A DNA stretch of 64,000 bases, taken from Dastarcus helophoroides. Lineage: Eukaryota > Arthropoda > Insecta > Coleoptera > Bothrideridae. Shown piece by piece: positions 11,247 through 20,813 of the stretch. The notes beneath the pieces were generated by a model. That model saw only the letters and a list, made by a program, of their open reading frames with translations. It searched no databases and was not told the origin of the DNA. A program made the translations under genes and the position numbers. Each line of letters opens with the position of its first letter. Position 1 is the stretch's first letter. The stretch lies in the NCBI GenBank assembly GCA_028583605.1, contig CM053327.1, forward strand, positions 40,812,559-40,876,558, in the 5' to 3' direction.

Positions 11247-11537
11247 TTTCTAGTCATTAAAATGTGTAGCCGGTGATAAGAACGACTTTTCTAGTCATTA
11301 AAATGTGTAGCCGGTAATGAGAACGACTTTTCTAGTCATTAAAATGTGTAGCCGGTCATGAGAACGACTTTGTAGTCATTAAAATTTGTAGTCGGTCATC
11401 AGAACGTTTTCTTAAGTCATTGAAATTTGTGGCCGGTCACGAGAACGGTTTTTTAGTCATTAGAATTTGTGGCCGGTCATGAGAACGGCTTTTTAGTCAT
11501 TAACATTTGTGGTCGGTCATTAGAACGGTTTTTTAGG
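11247..11537. repeat. ~41-bp minisatellite, 7 units
   Basis: Seven direct units each contain TAGTCATTAAAATGTGTAG, CCGGTCATGAGAACG and a short T run. Units 1-3 are closest to each other, while units 4-7 share AAATTTGTGG-type changes, suggesting stepwise expansion. Confidence 0.9.
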
Positions 11538-11540
11538 CTT

Positions 11541-12340
11541 CTACAAGTTGTGTAACTGCATTGCTTTTTTTTACCTGATACGAAAGTATGGCACTTTCCA
11601 AAAAAGATTGGGAAACACTGGCCTAAATTATTAAGCAGCACAATATTCAACAACAACATAACGCAATATTCAAAAATGTTATCAAAATTGTAAAACTGTT
11701 TTATTTTCCTATAGCAATAGTTCGTGGGCCTCGTGGAATGGTTTCTAAGCTCGTCTCTGGCCTTTGGGTTACTTTGAAATTCATTTATGTATGAAATGGA
11801 GAAAATAAGGGAAATATGAGAGTAATTTTTATTATTATTTTCTTGCATGTTCCTTGTCAGTATTTATTATGAGCTCGGCAGGTATTTAATGAGCATATAT
11901 CAAATGAACATTTTAACACATGAATAAATCATAATATTGCTTAATGTTAATTTTAACGCCTTTTATATTACGGAACTCAAATTACGCATACATGAGAATA
12001 AATTTAATATTGACAGAATGTGAATAATACAAATTTGTTATCGTACTATTGACTTATTTAAAATGATTTATATAAAATGTAAAATTACGAAGACAGCTTT
12101 TGTATGTCTATAAAAATCAAGGTTTATTTTTGGTCATATAATTTATAAAATGAATATGGTATTACATTAAAAAAATATTCTTTGATTAATTTACAACAGG
12201 AAACTGAAATGTTAGATTATTGAGTTTATAGAATCCTGTTTCAGTTTTTTCTGCCTTGCTGCCGTTCCGATGGCATTACAGTGTTTTTTTTGTATTATTT
12301 ATAAATATTTAAAAAAAATAGAAAACAGTTATAACCCCCT
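11541..12340. other. AT-rich intergenic DNA
   Basis: No repeat family and no convincing gene. A 123-residue minus-strand ORF (11477-11848) overlaps the minisatellite and has no recognised motif. Confidence 0.5.
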
Positions 12341-12970
12341 AACTTCAAAATTTCGATTTTTTTCTCAAAGTTGTGACTGTTTTCTAGACATGTAGAGCTT
12401 TTTCTCAAAATTTCATCATAAAAAATTAAAATTTCAACTTCAATCCAGAAACTTCGACTTTAATTTCAAAATTTTGAGTTGAATTTTAAAATTTTGACTT
12501 TTTTCCAAAAATTTCGACTTTCTTCTCAACATTCAAGATAAAAATAAAAATTTCAACTCTAATCTAGAAACTTCGACTTTGTTTTTAAAATTTCGACTTG
12601 AATTTTGCGATTTTGACTTTTTTATAGAAATTTCGACTTTTTTCTCGAAATTTCAAGACAAAATCAAAATTTCGACCCTAATCTCAGAATTTCGACTTTA
12701 ATCTCAAAATTTTGACTTTTTTCTCAAAATTTTGACTTTTTTCTAGAAATTTCGACTTTTTCTCAAAATTCCAAGATACAAATGAAAAATTTCAACTCTA
12801 ATCTGGAAATTTCGACTTTAATTTCTAAATTTCGACTTGCATTTTAAGATATTGTCTTTTTCTAGAAATTTTTTCTCGAAATTCCAAGACAAAATCAAAC
12901 TTTTGACCTAAATCCCGAAATTTCGATTTTAATCTCAAAATTTCGATCTTTTTCTCGAAATTTTACTATA
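12340..12970. repeat. AAATTTCGA satellite with ~118-bp higher-order spacing
   Basis: Core units of the 20-bp satellite type recur in groups: a CAAGATAAAAA / TTTCAACTCTAATCT landmark repeats at about 12530, 12650, 12770 and 12890. This suggests a higher-order unit of about 118 bp composed of short units. Confidence 0.7.
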
Positions 12971-13311
12971 TTGTTAAAATCAGGCTCGTAACCAGGGGCC
13001 TAACAATAACAGTGGCTGCAGGGGGCTAACAGGAGGCTGCAGTCCCCCCCCCCGAAATTTTTGGCGTCACAAGAGATAGAACTGAATTTTCCAGATGTGC
13101 GACTTTTTTAAAAACCATTTTTAATGGATCATTTTGTTTTGGTACTGAAATGCAAGGATGTTCTTTTTCAAATTTGGCGCCATTTCTTTTTATTAGAGAC
13201 CCGATTTTAAGCACAATCAAGCAAGGTAAAAAGGTGAGCAAAATGTTAAATTAGGCAAAAACGAAAAGCTAAAGAAGGCACCAAAAATGTAAAATACTGT
13301 AAGGCATTAAC

Positions 13312-13322
13312 ACGCCAAAACT
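13312..13322. repeat. 11-bp target-site duplication, left
   Basis: ACGCCAAAACT here is repeated exactly at 14079-14089 and bounds the tandem hammerhead-repeat dimer. Confidence 0.85.
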
Positions 13323-13571
13323 TTGTCTTCTGGGAAATTGTTCCTAGAGAGCAACCGCTTCGCTAGGTGGCAGTGTTTCAACTGTTGGTAGTTCAGCTAC
13401 CTATGATTCACTATACACGCCTAGAGGGCTGCATGAATTTGTAGTCTAGGTTGCATTCTTCTTGCATACGACATTGTTGGCGATGGCCATAGTTTCTCTA
13501 TGGACCAATAGGTGGTAGTACTAAAAAGTCACTCGCTCGACGCGTGTGAATGTTTTAGTACTTACTTGTCG

Positions 13572-13671
13572 GAACATTTATTAGCATTCGAGTTGGATAT
13601 ACCAAACTGACGAGATCTAACAAGATCGAAACCGGTATTTGGTTTCCAAACTTCGAATCTAATAAATGTTC
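13572..13671 (+). ncRNA. Type I hammerhead ribozyme motif, monomer 1
   Basis: CTGACGA at 13607-13613 is followed by stem II GATCT/AGATC (13614-13618, 13623-13627) with an AACA loop, then GAAA (13628-13631). Stem III is the loop-less palindrome ACCGGT (13631-13636). The predicted cleavage follows A13637. Stem I is ACCAAA (13601-13606) with TTTGGT (13638-13643), extended through a small internal loop to GAACATTTATTAG (13572-13584) paired with CTAATAAATGTTC (13659-13671). All core residues of the CUGANGA...GAAA consensus are present. A palindromic stem III suggests that activity would need two motifs pairing together. Confidence 0.75.
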
Positions 13672-13953
13672 AAACCTATTGGTCTGTGCATTATAGAATC
13701 CTTGTCTTCTGGGAAATTGTTCCTAGAGAGCAACCGCTTCGCTAGGTGGCAGTGTTTCAACTGTTGGTAGTTCAGCTACCTATGATTCACCACTATACAC
13801 GCCTAGAGGGCTGCATGAATTTGTAGTCTAGGTTGCATTCTTCTTGCATACGACATTGTTGGCGATGGCCATAGTTTCTCTATGGACCAATAGGTGGTAG
13901 TACTAAAAAGTCACTCGCTCGACGCGTGTGAATGTTTTAGTACTTACTTGTCG

Positions 13954-14053
13954 GAACATTTATTAGCATTCGAGTTGGATATACCAAACTGACGAGATCT
14001 AACAAGATCGAAACCGGTATTTGGTTTCCAAACTTCGAATCTAATAAATGTTC
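13954..14053 (+). ncRNA. Type I hammerhead ribozyme motif, monomer 2
   Basis: The same motif 382 bases downstream: ACCAAA 13983-13988, CTGACGA 13989-13995, GATCT/AGATC 13996-14000 and 14005-14009, GAAA 14010-14013, ACCGGT 14013-14018, A14019, TTTGGT 14020-14025. Sequence is identical to monomer 1 over the core. Having two motifs on one transcript would permit a double hammerhead and release of a ~382-nt monomer, if active. Confidence 0.75.
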
Positions 14054-14089
14054 AAACCTATTGGTCTGTGCATTATAGACGCCAAAACT

Positions 14090-14354
14090 AACAATTAACG
14101 AAAAAACATTTCAATATCTCAGTCGAAGTTAGAAAAAATAATAGATTTTAGGTTATACTCAGGATATTCAGAAAGAGTATAACATTTTCAAATGAAGAAG
14201 TTCTTAAAATTTCGAGTTCATTCTCGAATTTTCGTCCAAAACCTTCAAATTTTTACCTTCAACCCATTCGAATTTTTCCCAAAAGTTTGACATTTCGTTT
14301 CGAGAAAAATTTAAACTTTTATTTGAATTTCTCTTTTTATTTGAAATTTCAATC
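14090..14354. other. AT-rich degenerate DNA
   Basis: Degenerate AAATTTCGA-like sequence with no gene. Confidence 0.5.
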
Positions 14355-14930
14355 TTACGTTTTGAATTTTATTAAAATAATGTTGAATTTGCAAGTTTTT
14401 CAAGCTTAAACTCCCTATTTTGAAAAAAAATCAAATTTTGAGAAAACTGGAAATTTATACAAGCGATTTTTCAAGATTTAACACCAAATTTTGAGAAAAA
14501 ACTTGGGTTTTGTAATAATAGTTTTACAGTTTTGGAATTTAAAAAATTACGTTTTGAATTTTATTAAAATAATGTTGAATTTGCAAGTTTTTTAAGCTTC
14601 AAATCCCTACTTAAAAAAAATTCAAATTTTGAGAAGAACTGGAAATTTATACAAGCAATTTTTTGAGATTTAACACTAAATTTTGAGAAAAACTTGGGTT
14701 TTGTAATAATAGTTTTACAGTTTTGGAATTTAAAAAATTACGTTTTGAATTTTATTAGAATAATGTTTAATTTGCAAGTTTTTTAAGCTTAAACTCCCTA
14801 TTTTGAAAAAAAAATCAAATTTTGAGAAGAACTGGAAATTTATACAAGCGATTTTTCGAGATTTAACACCAAATTTCGAGAAAAACTTGGGTTTTGTAAT
14901 AATAGTTTTACAGTTTTGGACTTTAAAAAA
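14355..14930. repeat. ~192-bp tandem repeat, 3 units
   Basis: Units start with TTACGTTTTGAATTTTATTA at 14355, 14547 and 14738 and contain TTTGTAATAATAGTTTTACAG. The three units are very similar, much closer to each other than to the surrounding AT repeat. Confidence 0.9.
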
Positions 14931-16935
14931 TTAAATTTTAAATTCGGTTTTTAAAGGAAATTTTGAATGTTAGACTCTTTACTAAAAAATCAAAATATCT
15001 TATAAGCCATTATTTTGAGAAGACATAGTTATTTTTATGAATTTCCTCTATAATTTTTCTAACATGGCGATTGAACTTTAAAAAAATGTCTAAAATGTCG
15101 ATTTTTTTATAAATTTCGAGTTTTACACAAAACTTGAGCATTTTTAAGTTGGAAAATTCAGGACTTTTTTAATAACTTTAACCCATCAGCTTAATTCGAA
15201 ATTTTTAATTTTTTCAAAAAATTCATAATCAAAAATTTCGAAATTTTTTTTTATTAAGTTGATTTGTTTATATTTCGATTACGATCTCAAAAATTCGACT
15301 TTTTTCTCCAAAATTCGAATTCCAAGTGAAAACTTCCAAAAAAATATTGAAATTTCTGTCCTAGTTATCAAATATCAACTTTAATTAAGAATTTATTGTA
15401 CTTTTAATCACATTTCAACTTTAAATTCATATTTTTAGAAAAACTTGATTTATATCATTTTAAAAACTTTTTACGACTAGTTTAAAAATGTCAAGATTAA
15501 AGTCGAAATTTTGAACAAAAAGGAGCTTAATAACTTAAATTTATTTTTCAAAATTTTTACATTAGCATTGGTTCAAAATCCAGACTTTTTCAAAATATTT
15601 CGACTTTCTTTCTAGACATTTAATTTATAAAAAATCCCCTGGCCATTTTGAGAAAACACTAACAGTTTCAGGAAATATCAAAGTTTATTTTTTGAATTTT
15701 GTTTCAAGACAAAATGTCGAATGTTATTAGATTTTATCTTTTGGAAATGAGAGATTTTTTTTTAGAAAATTATGACTTCAAAACTTTTTTTTTCAAAAAT
15801 TATAGCTTCTTTTCTTTTCGGATTTAGAGAGTAATATTAAATGTCAAAATTTTGAATTTAAAAAACCAAAAATTTCGAGTTCGAACAGGTCACATTAAGA
15901 ATTAACATATCCTAATTTTGTTCGGAAATTAACATTTTTAAAACAGTTAATATTTTCAGAAATGTTTAATAATGAATTTTGGTTATTTTTAAGTATAAAC
16001 AAGGTCGTAATTAAACTTTTTTAGAACGAGTTTGTCCACTCTAAATGTAGACTTTTCTGAACATTTCGAATTAAAATTCTAAATTCAAAAAACTCAAGAT
16101 TAAGTTCAGAATTTTTTACAAAAATTTTGGCGAAATATTTAGATTTCCCAAAAAAATCGAAGTTTAAACAAATATTTGTCGGTCTAAAGTAATACTAAGA
16201 TTTTAAACTTTAAATTTTAAGAAAAAAAAAGTAAAAGTATTAGCATACTTGGCATTTAACAAAAAATCTAATTCAAATTATAAATTTCGAAAGGTCGAAA
16301 GATGAAAGGTAAAACTTACAAAAAAACGATAAAGAAGTTTATAGCAAAAACTTTTTTTCGAAATTCGGAAGAATCAAATGCATTTCGACATTGCAAATTC
16401 AGATAACAACAATAATTTCCAAAATTGCCCAAAATAAGAAACGTAGGAATTGAAGTTGTTGCCAGATAGAAAAACAATTGGAATCTAAGAGAAAACTTGA
16501 ACTAAAAAAACATCTAATCTTCCAGAATTTAGAAAGAATATCCAAATTCTAAATGTTCGAGTGCAAACTTTGAATTTGGGATAAAAGTTAAAATTATGAA
16601 TTTGAAATTAAAAAAAAAAAATTAAAAAAAAGGTTTTTCTCCAGCTGACTTCAAACTATGTCTTTAAATAGAGTATTTTCTAGAGGCATTTTTTATACAC
16701 AAGTGCAGGTTATAGAAGACAGTTGAAAGATAAATTTTAGAAAAGGAATATCTTTCGAGTAATTTTATCATCTTACCCACACATCTGCTTTTATTTGGAA
16801 ATTAAATTAAGATAAATAGGCAACGTTGTTGTTAAATTACTTTGTTAGAGTGTTAGAAGAGTTAGACAATAATAATATTAATAGTTAAGTAGTATTGGAC
16901 CGTGGCTTCTTAGCTCTAACCTAAACGCAAACAAA
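14931..16935. repeat. Degenerate AT-rich repeat tract
   Basis: Only diverged AAATTTCGA/TTTTGA-type words, with no periodicity I can follow. No coding sequence. Confidence 0.55.
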
Positions 16936-17289
16936 GACTAGAAGGATCGCAGCCCCCCTCCGAAAAAAAAATCCTGGTTACGGGCCTGATTGAAAGGATA
17001 CAATAGTATTTATTAATTTTATTTAACATTTTTACGACCCAGTGTCGGTGGTAAATTATTTATTATTTATTTATAAAAAAAATTTAACATGAATGGTCAT
17101 TTCATCAGTAATTTACTGTGGAAATTATTGATGAAACGTCTATTGATGTTAAAATTTTTCTATGTATTTCAAATTTATTATTTTTAAGTACTTCTTCCTT
17201 CTTTATTGTTCCCTTTTTTTGTTATGCCTTGTCGACGAGCTCAAATGAGAGCGAAACATCGCTATCCAATGCTACAACTTTTTTACATT

Positions 17290-17575
17290 TATTACCTACT
17301 TGTCGGAACATTTGCTAGCATTCGAGTTGGATATATCAAACTGACAAGATCTAACAACATCGAAACCGATCTTTGGTTTCTAAACTTCGAATCTAATAAA
17401 TGTTCAAATCTATTGGTCTGTGCATTAGAATCCTTGTCTTCAGGGAACTTTCCTAGAGAGCAACCGCTTCGATAGGTGGCAGTGTTTTAACTGTTGGTAG
17501 TTCAGCTACCTACACGCCTGGAGGGCTGCATGAATTTTCAGTCTAGGTTGTATTCTACTTGCAGATTTTCATAAT
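17290..17575 (+). mobile_element. Family 2 hammerhead repeat, diverged copy
   Basis: Partial monomer reading TTGTCGGAACATTT, CTGACAAGATC, GAAACCGATC, GTCTGTGCATTAGAATCC, CTTGTCTTC, and ending GTTGTATTCTACTTGC. It crosses the monomer junction, so it came from a tandem or circular template. The core is damaged: CTGACAA instead of CTGACGA, stem II GATCT/ACATC, and ACCGAT instead of ACCGGT. Small plus-strand ORFs over it (17118-17318, 17206-17475) are by-products. Confidence 0.75.
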
Positions 17576-17619
17576 TTATATAAAAAAAATTTACGTCCAA
17601 TTTTGGTCTTTTATATTTC

Positions 17620-17812
17620 ATTTTTTCCCTATTCCGTATAAAATAAACTAACCTAGTTTTTGTCAGCTGCCATGAGATGACGTTTTAAGAATTTAGATAT
17701 CAAGTGGTCGTATTTCAAAAATTGTTTCAGAATATCGTCAACTTTCATTAACAAAAATTTAAATATTTCCAAATTGGGTTGCTGAAATGTTAAATAAAAT
17801 TAATAAATATCT
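17620..17812. repeat. Foldback repeat family, diverged copy
   Basis: Shares AAAATAAACTAACCT, ATTTCAAAAATTGTTT and TTTAAATATTTCCAAA with the foldback element at 35121-35384, in the same order, but the left arm is largely missing. Confidence 0.6.
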
Positions 17813-18402
17813 TCAACCAATAAGAGTAAAATGCAGAATAAGATCCAACAAGTTAAAAAATTAAATCATTCGATGCTTAAGTTTTATTAGAGCTGCTATT
17901 ACAAATTTCTTCTGAAATGCTAATAACGTTTAAAAATAGACAACCAATCCTCTGGCATACTCATTTACTTGATTTTCCAAAAAAGGATGTTCGGATTGTG
18001 TCACCGGTGGCACCGCGGGTTCTTCTGCAGCGCATTATATTTTTCTGTGCGGTTTACGTTTATGGAAAATAAAAATTTATTACTTTAGGCGTCTAAATAT
18101 AATTTGCATTTTATAATTCAAGGACTATAACATATTCTTTTTACGACTATGCTCATTAAATGAAACGATGTACATTGCCTGTTGCGTTACTTGTTTGTTT
18201 ACTACTGGCAATAAAGATTTATTTCAAAAAAAAATACGATTTTTATTTAGGTGTAATTGATTGGAGTAATGTTTAATAGTGATATGTTATGTTCATTCGA
18301 TTAAGCGTTACGCAACTAGCGCTGGTTTCGTTTTAAGAATTACATAAAAAGATATGTGATGAGTTATTTACGCGTGGTTGCTGATACGATTAGAATTCTA
18401 AA
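17813..18402. other. AT-rich intergenic DNA
   Basis: Unique-looking sequence with no recognisable gene or repeat, apart from a short GC-richer patch near 17995-18030. Confidence 0.45.
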
Positions 18403-18566
18403 TGTCATTTTGAATAGCAGTCATTTTGAATAGCAGTCATTTTGAATAGCAGTCATTTTGAATAGCAGTCATCTTGAATAACAGTCATTTTGAATAGCAG
18501 TCATTTTGAATAGCAGTCATTTTGAATAGCAGTCATTTTGAATAGCAGTTATTTTGAAAAGCAATC
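18403..18566. repeat. 16-bp minisatellite, ~10 units
   Basis: Units GTCATTTTGAATAGCA are repeated head to tail about ten times, with single-base variants (ATCTTGAATAACA in unit 5, TTATTTTGAAAAGCA in the last). Confidence 0.95.
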
Positions 18567-20468
18567 AATTGGTAGACAAACAAATATTTTCTTGGTATTT
18601 ACATACACTTGAAACTAATATGAAAATAATTGCGTCTACTTTACATTTACGTTAATCAACCGGCCTAGCGAAAAATGATATTGCAAGAAAAATAAACGAT
18701 GTAAAAATTGTACGCAAATAATTCACCAACTTGACATATTTCTGGATAGGTAATTATTTTTTTTTTATAAGTCCTATTTTAGTATTTTGAAATAGGGATT
18801 CTAAGAAATAAATGACCGCGTATCTACAGAATTGATGCTCAAAGAAGGTTTATTTAATTTCGTAGCATGAGTATATTAAGTTCCCTTGAAATTTGTCGTG
18901 AAATTAAGAATTCGTATGATGGCTTCCGAATAACTATTAGGTAAAAAATTATCCCACGTTCTTCAAATCAATACTCACCAATATCACACAACATATATTT
19001 CTCTTTAATTAGAAAGTAAGTCATACAAGCAGTTTAAAGCACGATGTACTTCATTATCTCCTGTTAAGAGCAAGAATGCTTATTTTCAGTCGTCTTTAAA
19101 TAGAAATACTTATCCTTTAAACCTATAAGGACTGCTAAAATAACTTACATTATCTTTCAATTCAATAACAGACAACGTGATTCATTATATCTTGACAAAC
19201 ACTAGAAATAATTGGTAATTTTAATAAATGCATGTAATCATTCAGCGGACACTCACTAATTTTCCTATCCGATTGTAATGCTTAAAAAGATATGCAAATC
19301 AATTTCATGTGTCATAAATACATATGTGTTTATTTTTATTTTATAAACTTATTAAATGTGTTATTAGACAATATAAAGATCGTGTGAATAGTTTATTTTT
19401 CGAATTATGACTGCTGAGAATTTCTCTGCAACATGTTATTATAAGTAGGAAACCTTGCAGAAGGGCTATAATAAACATGTTCATTTCATCATTTCGATAA
19501 CCACTACTTTAATAATAATTCGTTTTTATAAGCAACGTCAGCAAATCTTTCATATTTCACTTTCTAAGACTAAACAAAGGTATATGTGCGTGAGAAGGGT
19601 ATGATGATAGCATTCAAATAGTTTTGGGTGTTAATTAAAATTCTGGAGGGGCTTAGCCTCCCCAAGTCACACAAAAATAAATAATAAATAAAAATTGAAA
19701 TAAAATACATGAAAAATATACAAGAAATGAGAAACCAAATTTAAAACATTACACAGGGTACCTAATATACGTAATAATAATATATGTATATGTATACAGG
19801 GTGATTCCGTGATTCAGATAAAATATACAACGCGACAACTGAGCAAGGCAGGAAAATCGTTTCAGTGTTTTTGATTTTGAAATGGTGAAGCACATTTTCG
19901 TAACACAAAGCAAATTGATGTATATCCTGTTGCATATAAACATTTAACCCCTGGGAGATTCGACATAATTCTCAAAAATTCACCTTTTGTCGATTTTTCA
20001 ATAAAAAAAGTAAAAATTTGAAGTAATTAGAGATGTTAAGTAAAGTAATTTTTGAAGATTTCGACCCCATTTTCAAAGTTCTCTTTTTTTTGAAATTTAA
20101 ATGTATTCTGCAATTTCACTTTTCCCAAAATTTTTTTCGACTTTGTTCTAAATTGCGGGATTTTTTCTAGGACTTTCTATTTTATCGTCCCTTGACCAAA
20201 TTTCGGCATTTTCCCCAAATTTGACTTTCGCTAAACATTTAAACTTTTATTTGTTTTCTACAAATTTGGACTTCTTACGCAAAATTCGGTTTTTTTTTCG
20301 AAATTTCGACCTTTCAAATTCGATATTTTATTGACTTGCAAACTGCGATTTTTTTTTGACGAAATTTATCTACATATTTTCAAAATGTTTACCTTAATCT
20401 CAAAATTTGAGTTTCTCTGGGAAATTGTGACCTGCAACGCTTCAACATTTTTTTCGAAATTTCTATAT
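18567..20468. other. AT-rich intergenic DNA grading into AT repeat
   Basis: 18567-19950 is unique-looking AT-rich DNA. It contains ATACAGGGTGATTCCGTG near 19795, which resembles a TA-inserting DNA transposon end, with no partner found. From about 19960 the AAATTTCGA-type repeat resumes. No gene is supported; the 64-residue minus ORF at 19749-19943 has no motif. Confidence 0.45.
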
Positions 20469-20813
20469 TGTTACTGGCTTATCGTGGTTCGAATTGATTA
20501 ACATGTGAATTGAAAATAATACCGACTTTATTACCAAACTAAACTTGGATCACCACCATTGAACAATTAACTCACTTTTTATTGACTTCTACTAACTCCC
20601 CAATTACACTGACTCTAACTGACTGACTCGAGGGAAAGCTGACCGTCTTTTATAGTTTTGGCTCCCGGCTTCTAAAACTTTTCGGCAGATAAAGCTTTTG
20701 TTTCCTTACCGCGGTCGCTTTCCCCTTATCAGATCCTTCTAGAAACCTTTTTTATTTACTAAATTCTACTATTCTATTCTAAATTCTATTTCATCTATTT
20801 ACATTGCGTTACA
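20469..20813 (-). mobile_element. Solo LTR, copy 3 of an ATAT-targeting LTR element
   Basis: On the minus strand it runs from TGTAACGCAATGT to GTAACA, about 345 bp, flanked by ATAT on both sides (20465-20468, 20814-20817). It contains TATAAAAG (20647-20654), a CGAGTCAGTC start-site-like motif ~30 bases downstream, and GGTAATAAAG as a poly-A signal region. It is homologous to 31040-31404 and 32113-32457. No internal retroviral-type genes adjoin it, so it is a solo LTR left by recombination. Confidence 0.85.

Larger units (their letters stand above)
13323..14078 (+). mobile_element. Tandem dimer of a ~380-bp hammerhead repeat (family 2)
   Basis: Two nearly identical direct copies (13323-13701 and 13702-14078), the second with a 3-base CAC insertion. 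The insert is bounded by an 11-bp target duplication, ACGCCAAAACT. Each monomer holds a CCATAG/CTATGG hairpin, an AGTACTAAAA/TTTTAGTACT hairpin, and the hammerhead motif with a long stem I. There is no ORF. Tandem units carrying a type I hammerhead between target duplications recall the pseudo-LTRs of Penelope-like elements and retrozymes; no reverse transcriptase is present. Parts of this family recur at 17290-17575, 26695-27383 and 30621-30967. Confidence 0.85.
12981..16988. mobile_element. Candidate transposon ends enclosing 4 kb
   Basis: CAGGCTCGTAACCAGG at 12981 is matched by its reverse complement CCTGGTTACGGGCCTG ending at 16988 (14 of 16 positions). Both ends run into homopolymer-rich DNA (C10 near 13042; CCCCCCTCCG near 16952). 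No target duplication is visible and the interior is degenerate repeat plus a hammerhead-repeat insertion. It could be a hAT-type element whose flanks have diverged, or two unrelated ends. Confidence 0.45.

Noticed and set aside
11477..11848. 123-residue minus-strand ORF
   Set aside because: Overlaps a minisatellite and shows no motif, signal or typical composition.
13323..14078. Tandem dimer as a simple local segmental duplication
   Set aside because: The 11-bp duplication outside the dimer and the family's occurrence elsewhere show that it inserted as a unit.
12981..16988. Confident transposon call from the CAGGCYCGTAACCAGG ends
   Set aside because: Ends match but there is no target duplication and no transposase; kept only as a low-confidence candidate.
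18403..18566. Possible CRISPR-like array
   Set aside because: Units are contiguous with no spacers and the DNA is eukaryotic; it is a minisatellite.
19790..19830. ATACAGGGTGATTCCGTG as a transposon terminus
   Set aside because: No inverted partner or matching flank was found.
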